DNA from: CFX5 sp964568485 | Lineage (GTDB): Bacteria; Chloroflexota; Anaerolineae; Caldilineales; Caldilineaceae | Length of the DNA: 13,149 bases | Assembly: GCA_964568485.1 (NCBI GenBank) | Contig: CAZMRA010000140.1 | Coordinates: 1 to 13,149, forward strand | Direction: 5' to 3' | In this document: in pieces, positions 6,597-12,336 of the stretch | How the letters are laid out: every line of letters begins with the position of its first letter | Numbering within the stretch: the stretch's first letter is position 1 | Translations under genes and position numbers: made by a program | The notes under the pieces: model-generated | What the model was told of the DNA's origin: nothing | Databases searched by the model: none | Seen by the model: only the letters and a program-made list of their open reading frames with translations

Positions 6597-7184
6597 TCAC
6601 GGACGTCGCATGTTAGGGCGCTCGGGGGCAATGGTTTGCTCTTGAGGTTGGTCCGGCAGTTTCGATCCTTCAACATCAGGTAGCTCAATATCATTTGTGC
6701 TCAGATAGGGCAATGGATCAGTAAAGCCGCCCCAACCATCAAACCGGTTGAATGGTTTGATGCGCAAGCCAAAATGCAGATGAGGGGTGAGCTCTCCGTT
6801 GCGGTCGCCACTGAGCGCAATCGTCGCACCACGCGCAATCAGCTGTCCGGATTCGACCCAGATTTCATCGAGGTGGGCATAAAATGATTCGCCCCACGAA
6901 TGTTCAAGCTTCAGGTAGCGCCCGAAGCCGTGAGCCTCGTAGCCTAATTCAACGACGCGACCGCTAGCAACAGCTGCCACCCGTGTCCCAACTGGGGCCA
7001 CAAAGTCGAGTCCAATATGCCCTTTCAGCGGCACGCCATTATACGTAAATTGCTGATAGTAGTCTGGGAAGTCGCCCCACTGCTGGCTGATCACAAAGCG
7101 ACCTACCAACGGGCTACTCAGATAGATCCCTTCTGGCTCGTAGAGACCAGAGAGGAGGGGCTGATTGACAAATTTGAAAGTCAT
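6597..7184 (-). CDS. M23-family (LytM-like) metallopeptidase without signal peptide
   Basis: A 195-residue protein with a complete M23 peptidase core: His56 and Asp60 in GHIGLDF, His104 in FYAHLD and the HLHFG motif with His135 and His137. These residues bind zinc and catalyse cleavage of peptidoglycan cross-links in lysostaphin/LytM-type enzymes. The domain fills residues about 47-142, followed by a Pro-rich, probably disordered tail. The frame extends to a Met at 7286, but the extra 34 residues look non-conserved, so I prefer the Met at 7184. The ribosome site there is weak, so the start is uncertain. No signal peptide or membrane segment is seen from either start, which is odd for a wall hydrolase; non-classical export or an intracellular role is possible. 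It has its own promoter-like sequence upstream. Confidence 0.85.
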   Translation of the reverse strand: MTFKFVNQPLLSGLYEPEGIYLSSPLVGRFVISQQWGDFPDYYQQFTYNGVPLKGHIGLDFVAPVGTRVAAVASGRVVELGYEAHGFGRYLKLEHSWGESFYAHLDEIWVESGQLIARGATIALSGDRNGELTPHLHFGLRIKPFNRFDGWGGFTDPLPYLSTNDIELPDVEGSKLPDQPQEQTIAPERPNMRRP

Positions 7185-7321
7185 CTCGATAAGCGTTCCC
7201 AAATAATGATGGCGCAAATTAGGCTGAAGCGCCGGGGCGCTTTCGGTCCATAGGCGGCAACTTAGCGATAACGATAATTGTTGCAATCCCGATTACAGAT
7301 TCGACAAGCTTTCTTTGGCAG

Positions 7322-7349
7322 ATTATACTGCGTTTTTGAATTATGTTCA
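7322..7349 (-). promoter_or_regulatory. Possible promoter of the M23 peptidase gene
   Basis: A perfect TATAAT (7327-7322, minus strand) with TGAACA (7349-7344) 16 bp upstream, matching TTGACA 4/6. The leader to the ATG at 7184 would be about 130 nt. Confidence 0.4.
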
Positions 7350-7506
7350 GCATTTTGTTGAACAAGATAGACCCTATCAGTCTATCCGTAAATTTTGCGT
7401 CAGGCTTGGCTGGCAGCTCAATCTCGCGGCGCAATCTTCTTGCGGACAGATATCTAGCAGATTGTTGTGAAGCATTGCCGTCACTATACAATAGGCTTAG
7501 CCGGTG

Positions 7507-7536
7507 CTGACAAGCTACCGGCATTTGTTGTATTAT
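7507..7536 (+). promoter_or_regulatory. Probable promoter of the fmdB-like gene
   Basis: CTGACA (7507-7512) and TATTAT (7531-7536), each 5/6 to consensus, are 18 bp apart. Transcription would start near 7543 and give a leader of about 160 nt. Confidence 0.45.
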
Positions 7537-7701
7537 GCTCTTCTCCTGCCTGCGTCTGTGCTGGCAGCTTTGCCTAGATCGGTTGTGGTTCGTGTTTGCT
7601 CCATCGCTACGACTAGATGACACGGCTGCTTTGCGCAAGCTGACTATCGAGTGGTGGAGTATTGGTTCGCTTTATGGTAGTTCTAGTTGAAGGAATTGAA
7701 G

Positions 7702-8016
7702 ATGCCCATTTATGAATTTAGTTGTTTGGATTGTGACAATGAGTTCGAGATGATCCAGTCATTTTCGGCAACCACCACCCCGCCATGCCCCAAGTGCCAG
7801 AGCACCAATGTTCAACGGCGCTTGAGCCCTCCGGCGATCCATTTTAAGGGAAGTGGGTGGTATATCACGGACAGCAAGGGGAGCAAGAATAGCTCCTCCA
7901 GCAGCGAAAAGCCCAAGAGTGATAGTGCCAGCAATGGGAAGAGTGAGCCAGCCAAGAGCGAAAGTCCCAAGACCGAAAGTACAGGTTCAGCCTCAACTGC
8001 CAAGGAAACTGCCTAA
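7702..8016 (+). CDS. FmdB-family zinc-ribbon protein
   Basis: A 104-residue protein. Residues 1-41 are a typical FmdB zinc ribbon: MPIYEFSC, then Cys8/Cys11 and Cys29/Cys32 as two CxxC zinc knuckles (CLDC, CPKC), followed by VQRRLSPPAIHFKGSGWYITD, the conserved end of the domain. The rest (about 57-104) is a low-complexity Ser/Lys/Glu tail, as in many relatives. The family is named after a putative regulator of a formamidase operon, but its biochemical role is unknown. The start at 7702 is chosen because AAGGA lies 7 nt upstream and MPIYEF is the usual family start; a TTG at 7687 in the same frame is less likely. It seems to be a single-gene transcript. Confidence 0.9.
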   Translation: MPIYEFSCLDCDNEFEMIQSFSATTTPPCPKCQSTNVQRRLSPPAIHFKGSGWYITDSKGSKNSSSSSEKPKSDSASNGKSEPAKSESPKTESTGSASTAKETA

Positions 8017-8153
8017 CATCAACCTGACCGACAGGTTTACGAATAATCTGTGTTTGTTCCGTGCCGGTTTGCAATCCTCCGCGAAGCCAGAGATTGTAAT
8101 ACCTGTTCATAATCCACGCTTCCTTGCTCAAAATGGCAGTTAGCGTAACTACC

Positions 8154-8182
8154 TTGTGTAGTGTAGAATATGCGTCTATCCT
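8154..8182 (+). promoter_or_regulatory. Possible promoter of the small membrane protein gene
   Basis: TTGTGT (8154-8159) and TATCCT (8177-8182) are 17 bp apart, matching consensus 3/6 and 4/6. The predicted start near 8189 coincides with the beginning of the potentially structured leader. Confidence 0.3.
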
Positions 8183-8188
8183 AAAAAT

Positions 8189-8289
8189 GGTGACCCTCTG
8201 CCTAGACTTGTCTTGACAAGCAGTGCTGAGTGCAGATTTTAGGGTAGGTATTAAGACTCTTTAAACCAGACACTCTTGGGGAGGGTAGG
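8189..8289 (+). promoter_or_regulatory. Potentially structured 5' leader of the small membrane protein mRNA
   Basis: Nested complementary segments can be drawn: ACCCT (8193-8197) with AGGGT (8241-8245), CTGC (8198-8201) with GCAG (8232-8235), and inside CTTGT (8207-8211) with ACAAG (8216-8220). A second imperfect hairpin, GGTATTAA with TTTAAACC (8247-8267), follows, then the GGGGAGG ribosome site. It does not match a riboswitch class I recognise. Confidence 0.3.
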
Positions 8290-8682
8290 ATGACCGTACC
8301 AAAGCGATTTGGCGTTTTAAGGGTAGTGGGCTGGGTCTTCAAAGTCTTCGCTTGGATTGTGCTCGTCTTGTCTATTTTATTTGCCATCATGATGGCCGTA
8401 GGCGGTGCAGGACTGGCTAATTTATTGCCCGCAGATAATCCCTTGGCAGCCTTCATGAATGTAGGAGGCGGCTTGATCGCCGGGTTGGGCGCCCTGCTGA
8501 TGGGCGTGTTCTATTTCTTATTGCTATACGCTTCCGGGGAGAGTTTCCACTTGCAGATTGCCCTGGAGGAAAATACCCGTTTAACCGCCGCTCTGCTTTT
8601 GCGGATGCACCAAGAAAGCCAGCAAGATACCCGCACTGGGTATAACACGCCGGCATTCGAGAGCGAACGCTTCGAACGCTAA
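8290..8682 (+). CDS. Small membrane protein with two transmembrane helices, unknown function
   Basis: A 130-residue protein with two hydrophobic helices (about 14-37 and 58-80). Its conserved-looking segment GVFYFLLLYASGESFHLQIA runs straight into LEENTRLTAALLLRM (about 72-106), with charged residues just after the second helix and a polar C-terminal tail. I recall similar small proteins with a YASGE...EENTRxTAxLL motif in Chloroflexota and Firmicutes annotated only as hypothetical; no function is known to me. The ribosome site GGGGAGG is 5 nt from the ATG. The gene is single, convergent with the downstream nuclease gene and separated from it by a GC-rich hairpin. Confidence 0.8.
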   Translation: MTVPKRFGVLRVVGWVFKVFAWIVLVLSILFAIMMAVGGAGLANLLPADNPLAAFMNVGGGLIAGLGALLMGVFYFLLLYASGESFHLQIALEENTRLTAALLLRMHQESQQDTRTGYNTPAFESERFER

Positions 8683-8691
8683 CACTGAGGC

Positions 8692-8722
8692 GCCCCGCAC
8701 GGCGTGCTGCTGATTGCGGGGC
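8692..8722. terminator. GC-rich stem-loop between convergent genes
   Basis: GCCCCGCA (8692-8699) pairs with TGCGGGGC (8715-8722) over 8 bp around a 15-nt loop, 10 bp after one stop and 18 bp before the other. No T-tract follows on either strand, so it may be a weak or factor-assisted terminator. Confidence 0.5.
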
Positions 8723-8740
8723 AGTGGCGTGGTTAGTGGC

Positions 8741-9484
8741 TTACAGATTAAGCGGTGTTAACTTGTCGTGGACAAGTGAAAGCAGGAAGGTTCGTTCCTG
8801 TTCGGCATCAAAGAGGATGGTTAAGGTAATATCACTTCCATCCTGGCTGAGTCCAGTAATGACACCTTCGCCAAAACGCTCGTGCCGCACGCGTTGATCC
8901 AGGCGATAGATCGCCGCATCCCCTTCACTGATTTGTGGTGGTAGAGGAGCTGCCGTTGGTCGTTGATGAACCAAGGCGGCTTCTCGATCCAGCCAACTTT
9001 CAGCCAGATTCGTCATCATCTGTTCAGTATCTTTGGCAATCCGGGCACGTAAGTCCAGCGCGGTTTCGCGGGCTGTGTTGAGGGCCGGCATCCACTGTTG
9101 CTTGTGGCGCGGTGGGTGGTTACTTTGGGCCAACATCCGGCTGGCGCGTGAAAGTGCCCGCACCAAGTTGTCCAACTGTTTTGGGGTCTCCTCCGCTGGA
9201 TCGATCAACAACAACTGAACGCCATTGAGCCGACATAACTCCATGCGCGTCTGGTCGCGCTGCTCATTCTCTTGCAGTTCCCAATCGCTCTGCCGGCCCT
9301 GACCTTTGGCTAAGATCCCCACAAATCGAAACGCAATATTTGCTTCTGGATAAAATTTATCTAGTTTGAGCCGCCGCTTTGTCGCCGGATTCACGAGCCA
9401 GTCGGGGCTGACATTATCTTGATCGGTGAAAGAAGCGAAGATGCGGGCTAAGATTTCGCGCCAGGCGTTGAGATTCTGATACAT
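8741..9484 (-). CDS. Vsr/DUF559-like nuclease domain fused to a PcrA/UvrD-type tudor domain
   Basis: A 247-residue protein in two parts. Residues about 25-97 resemble the Vsr/DUF559 branch of restriction-like nucleases: PDWLVNPATKRRLKLDKFYPEANIAFRF contains the core Asp42 and Glu47, and RDQTRMELCRLNGVQLLLID has the R-D-x2-R...C-x2-G pattern of the later strand and helix. Residues about 191-247 (RVRHERFGEGVITGL...TLTILFDAEQERTFLLSLVHDKLTPL) match the C-terminal tudor-like domain of PcrA/UvrD helicases, which contacts RNA polymerase in PcrA. A helical linker joins them. A role in DNA repair or transcription-coupled processing is inferred, not shown. Catalytic activity is uncertain because the expected lysine after the second acidic residue is not evident. 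The gene lies 49 bp after cofE and has its own promoter-like sequence. Confidence 0.7.
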   Translation of the reverse strand: MYQNLNAWREILARIFASFTDQDNVSPDWLVNPATKRRLKLDKFYPEANIAFRFVGILAKGQGRQSDWELQENEQRDQTRMELCRLNGVQLLLIDPAEETPKQLDNLVRALSRASRMLAQSNHPPRHKQQWMPALNTARETALDLRARIAKDTEQMMTNLAESWLDREAALVHQRPTAAPLPPQISEGDAAIYRLDQRVRHERFGEGVITGLSQDGSDITLTILFDAEQERTFLLSLVHDKLTPLNL

Positions 9485-9490
9485 AGCTTT

Positions 9491-9519
9491 ATTTTAGTAC
9501 ATTCGTTCGGGTTGAGCAA
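9491..9519 (-). promoter_or_regulatory. Possible promoter giving a nearly leaderless mRNA for the nuclease-tudor gene
   Basis: TAAAAT (9496-9491, minus strand; 5/6) lies 17 bp from TTGCTC (9519-9514; 3/6). The -10 ends only 6 nt before the ATG at 9484 and no ribosome site is visible, so the mRNA would start at or next to the start codon. Confidence 0.4.
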
Positions 9520-9533
9520 TTTTCATTCTAAAA

Positions 9534-10319
9534 TCAAGGCAAGCGGTGATAGTCAGAGCCCCGAAAGGCATCGGTCTCGGCCGCCCGCTGGATTGTGCGG
9601 GCCGGTGCTGGGGGGGAATCGGGCAATTGATAGCCGCGAATGACCACGACCGGGCGACCCTCTCGGCTCTGGCCCATTAACAAACTAGCAGCAGCTGCCA
9701 GCTCATCGGCAATGCACTCTTGGCTGGTCTTTAATTCATAGCCAAAGAGATCAGTGAGGCCACGTTGATCCCAGATCGGAGGCAGGCCGGCACAGCCAAT
9801 CGTCACCCCAACTGTCCCCACCCGCCACGGGCGTCCGTGGCTATCGTTGATAATCACCGCAGGTAAAACCCCAGTTTGCTCATAGAGGGCCTGTCGCAGC
9901 CGTTCAGCGCTGGCATCGGCATCGGCAGGAAGCAAGGCGAGGACCTCATCTTGCTCGCCATTAGCTTGAATATTGCTGCGATCAACCCCGGCATTGGCGC
10001 AGATCCAGCCGCCGCTCTGCTCGACGATAAACAAATTGCGCCGCATCCGCAAGATCGACCGGCTGTCGTCTAAGATCACCTGCACCACGCGTGGATCTTT
10101 TTCCACCGTAGCGGCAATGCGAACGGCTTCCTCGCTGGGCACGACATCATTGATCCGCACCAGCCGCCCTTCCGCCTTGCTGATAATTTTCTGGGCGATA
10201 ACCAAAATGTCCCCTGGTTGCAAAGTCTCGCCTGCGCTGGCCAGCCCACCCACAATCAAACGAGCTAGATCATCACCTGGTTGAACCAATGGTAGATTGG
10301 GTATAGCAAATAGTTGCAT
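9534..10319 (-). CDS. cofE: Coenzyme F420-0:L-glutamate ligase
   Basis: A 261-residue CofE-family enzyme that adds gamma-linked glutamates to coenzyme F420-0 with GTP, in the cytoplasm. Family hallmarks in order: PGDILVIAQKIISKAEGRLV (35-54), GGWICANAGVDRSN (103-116), LLPADADASAERLR (129-142), NDSHGRPWRVGTVGVTIG (158-175), GLPPIWDQRGLTDLFGYEL (178-196) and ADELAAAASLLMGQ (204-217). Length is normal for stand-alone CofE; there is no FbiB-type nitroreductase domain. The start at 10319 gives the usual beginning (AIPNLPLVQPGDDL), though the ribosome site is weak. No other F420 gene is nearby, so the pathway is dispersed. Upstream lies a TTGTGTAT tandem repeat that may be an operator. The organism should therefore make polyglutamylated F420. 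Confidence 0.93.
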   Translation of the reverse strand: MQLFAIPNLPLVQPGDDLARLIVGGLASAGETLQPGDILVIAQKIISKAEGRLVRINDVVPSEEAVRIAATVEKDPRVVQVILDDSRSILRMRRNLFIVEQSGGWICANAGVDRSNIQANGEQDEVLALLPADADASAERLRQALYEQTGVLPAVIINDSHGRPWRVGTVGVTIGCAGLPPIWDQRGLTDLFGYELKTSQECIADELAAAASLLMGQSREGRPVVVIRGYQLPDSPPAPARTIQRAAETDAFRGSDYHRLP

Positions 10320-10337
10320 CCTACGTTACCACTTTCG

Positions 10338-10353
10338 TTGTGTATTTGTGTAT
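10338..10353. repeat. Tandem 8-mer TTGTGTAT x2 upstream of cofE
   Basis: A perfect direct repeat 19-34 bp before the cofE start, in the 105-bp gap to the regulator gene. Its core ATTTGTGTA (10344-10352) recurs in the phased array upstream of the regulator (11826-11834), so both may bind the same protein. Confidence 0.5.
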
Positions 10354-10424
10354 TTCCGCAATCGGAGAATCTACGCAGTGACCAATACAGCCTAAGCTGG
10401 TCTGAGAGCTGAGAGCGGCTAGGC

Positions 10425-11744
10425 TTATGCTGGTGTTGCCGGCGTGAAACGATAACCTCGCCCGCGTTCGTTGTGGATCTCACCAATCGGGGGTTGGTGT
10501 TGTGCAAGCTGAATCCGTAGCCGCCGAATTGCTTCTTGTACACGGCGGCTGGAGGCCTGCGGTCGTTTCCATACAGCGGATAGTAGCTCCTCAGTCGAGA
10601 TCACCATTGTGCTATGTTGTTGAAAATAGCGCAACAACGCAGCTTCTATTTTGGTCAATTGCTCATAGATATCGCCATTTGCAGATGAAATACTAGGCGT
10701 CGCTAGACGGCTGGTTGCTGCTGCGCTCGATAGGGGAGTAGCCGAATATTGTCGCCAAAAATGCCCAAACAAAGGTGAATAAAAGGTATAGACTGGCCCT
10801 GCCTCATCGACCGCATAGCCAATCAGCGCTTGGTTGATCAGCCAATTCAGCGTTGGTAGCAGCTCCGGGGCGAGCGTTGTCAGGCGCAGATTGCTTTCGC
10901 TCAGTTGCTGGAGTACCTGCTGCAGCGCCGTAGTGTCGAGCGAAGCGGGCGGATTTTGGAGCAAGGTTGCCTGCGCCAAAAACAAAGGGCGGCCATGTTC
11001 TGCCAAACGCAAGCAGAGCAGTGGCAACTGGAATTGATTTAATGCCTGCTCTGGTGGTAGCCAAGTTTGCAACTCGGCAAAACAATCCTCCACAGCTTGC
11101 AGCAAAAAAGGATGCCGTCCGGTCAGCTCGAGCAAAGAGTCGAGCATGGGTTGACTAAGCGTCGCACCGAGCGTATAGGTGAGCCATTCTTCCGCCGCTG
11201 TGGTTTCCAGCAGCCCCAAGAATAGGTGCAACGTATCACTGATCAGTGGTGAGCTGGCGAGCGTCGGTTGGACATCATGCAAGGGTTGCTGAGCGGTAAG
11301 AACCAGGGGCACCGTCCGCGAGAGTTGATACAGGTGAGCGCACAAGCTGTCTGGCTGGGACGTGCGCAACAAGAGTTGATCGAAATTATCCAATAGCAAG
11401 ACTGCCAAATTGGCGCTAGCATTAAACTGTTCTAACCAGGTCGAGAATAGTTCGCCACTCTTTTCTATCGGTAGAGGGGTGGCGTGCACGGTTTCGCGCT
11501 GCAAGCAACGCCAAAGTTCCTCGCTTTTACCCAACAACGCACAATCTACAAGCAAAATTTCACCGATCTCCTGGCCGGTATAGCGGTTGCGCAAGTGCCG
11601 TTGCAGATGGTGAATAAATACACTTTTTCCTGTGAGCCGCGCACCCACTAATGTGAGTCGTACCGGTTGTGTACTATACAACCGCGCTAAAACTCGATCT
11701 AGTAATAGGTGATGTCCAAAAAGTGGATCGGACTCAGGAGTCAT
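10425..11744 (-). CDS. P-loop (STAND-like) ATPase with C-terminal OmpR-type winged-helix domain
   Basis: A 439-residue putative transcription regulator. An N-terminal NTPase follows DPLFGHHLLLDRVLARL, with Walker A GARLTGKS (34-41) and Walker B VLLLDNFD (115-122, Asp119). This resembles the AAA_16/archaeal-ATPase/STAND class, including a GRHPFLLQ-type element (about 209-216) as in many such ATPases. A helical region and an Ala/Ser-rich linker (about 335-355) lead to a winged helix like Trans_reg_C (about 360-435): LTKIEAALLRYF, STEELLSAVW, SSRRVQEAIRRLRIQL, NERGRGYRF. There is no receiver domain. Having the OmpR-type domain at the C-terminus is the reverse of AfsR/SARP proteins. No ribosome site is seen before the ATG at 11744, so the start is less sure. 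It may regulate itself and cofE, judging from the repeats upstream of each. Confidence 0.8.
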   Translation of the reverse strand: MTPESDPLFGHHLLLDRVLARLYSTQPVRLTLVGARLTGKSVFIHHLQRHLRNRYTGQEIGEILLVDCALLGKSEELWRCLQRETVHATPLPIEKSGELFSTWLEQFNASANLAVLLLDNFDQLLLRTSQPDSLCAHLYQLSRTVPLVLTAQQPLHDVQPTLASSPLISDTLHLFLGLLETTAAEEWLTYTLGATLSQPMLDSLLELTGRHPFLLQAVEDCFAELQTWLPPEQALNQFQLPLLCLRLAEHGRPLFLAQATLLQNPPASLDTTALQQVLQQLSESNLRLTTLAPELLPTLNWLINQALIGYAVDEAGPVYTFYSPLFGHFWRQYSATPLSSAAATSRLATPSISSANGDIYEQLTKIEAALLRYFQQHSTMVISTEELLSAVWKRPQASSRRVQEAIRRLRIQLAQHQPPIGEIHNERGRGYRFTPATPA

Positions 11745-11752
11745 ATGTATGA

Positions 11753-11904
11753 TTTGTGATATAGCACAGAGATCTTGTCTGTTTTGTGTGAAAATATGCC
11801 GTGTTATTTGTGGAAATAAAGTTAAATTTGTGTAAATTGTAGAGGCGTGTTTGTGAGTATATGTGATTTATTGTGAAATTATGTGAAAATACACGTTATT
11901 TGTG
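11753..11904. repeat. Phased array of TTTGTG-like units
   Basis: Nine units of (T/A)(T/A)TGTG, with the GTG starting at 11756, 11786, 11810, 11830, 11853, 11863, 11873, 11883 and 11902. The four central units are exactly 10 bp apart and the others are spaced 30, 24, 20, 23 and 19 bp, so many fall on a similar DNA face. GTTATTTGTGG occurs twice exactly (11803-11813, 11895-11905). OmpR-type winged helices typically bind direct repeats at about 10-11 bp, so this may be the operator of the adjacent regulator. Confidence 0.6.
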
Positions 11905-11953
11905 GCGCATGTTTATATGTAACATCGTGCAATTATGATGATCCACAATCTAC

Positions 11954-11982
11954 AGTATACAAAACACATACACATTTTACAA
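11954..11982 (-). promoter_or_regulatory. Possible promoter of the ATPase-winged-helix gene
   Basis: TTGTAA (11982-11977; 4/6) and TATACT (11959-11954; 5/6) are 17 bp apart on the minus strand. The start near 11947 would place the whole TTTGTG array inside a roughly 200-nt leader, downstream of the promoter. Confidence 0.4.
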
Positions 11983-12336
11983 GTACCAGAAGGAGAGCCA
12001 GGAATACTTAAGACGCTACGTGATCGTGTGGTTTTCGTCAGTTTGTCGTTTAGTTATCTCTTCCTGCACCGTTGAGCTACATTTCTGCTACGTATCAGTG
12101 CCATAGCGCAGCCACGGGACGCCAGTAAAGTTTACGAGCAGCCATTTCTAGTAAAATCGATTCAATTGCTGCCTTCATCGCCGCCATTCGTACACCCCCA
12201 TTCTTACAAAGCGCAGCATGCCAGCTTACTCTATTCAAGCTTGCATGATCCCGAAAGGATTGTCAGCTGTGGCTTTGTAGTCATCCTGATGGTCGTTGTG
12301 CTGTAAACGAAAACAGATCACTGGAAAGGAGTTCGT

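Larger units (their letters stand above)
7185..7701. other. Divergent intergenic region between the M23 peptidase and fmdB-like genes
   Basis: About 517 bp without a convincing gene. It holds a leftward promoter (7322-7349) and a rightward one (7507-7536). A further TACAAT (7487-7492) could be a second rightward -10, with TTGTGA 16 bp upstream. GTTCA (7345-7349) and TGAAC (7359-7363) form an inverted repeat overlapping the leftward -35, which could be an operator. Confidence 0.5.
11745..12336. other. AT-rich intergenic region upstream of the ATPase-winged-helix gene
   Basis: About 590 bp. The left 160 bp carry the phased TTTGTG array, then a leftward promoter-like pair (11954-11982). The right part (12000-12336) holds no clear promoter for the exported-protein genes, only their ribosome site at 12325-12331. 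A ribosome-site-like AGAAGGAGAG (11988-11997) has no start codon after it. A tiny leftward frame at 12095-12187 is discussed among the findings. Confidence 0.55.

Noticed and set aside
7345..7363. GTTCA-N9-TGAAC, considered as a LexA box
   Set aside because: Orientation and spacing do not match the known GAAC-N4-GTTC or CTGT-N8-ACAG boxes, and the gene is not an SOS gene.
7219..7638. 139-residue leftward open frame
   Set aside because: Low-complexity Arg/Ser/Gln start, no domain or ribosome site, and it overlaps promoter-like sequences of both flanking genes.
8207..8220. CTTGTC-TT-GACAAG palindrome containing TTGACA, considered as a -35 or operator
   Set aside because: No acceptable -10 lies 16-18 bp downstream; it is better explained as the inner stem of the leader.
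10402..10415. CTGAGAG tandem repeat and GCCTA/TAGGC stem after the ATPase gene, considered as terminator
   Set aside because: Only 5 bp of stem, a long loop and no T-tract.
11988..12002. AGAAGGAGAG ribosome-like site
   Set aside because: No ATG, GTG or TTG at a suitable distance and no open frame with gene-like content after it.
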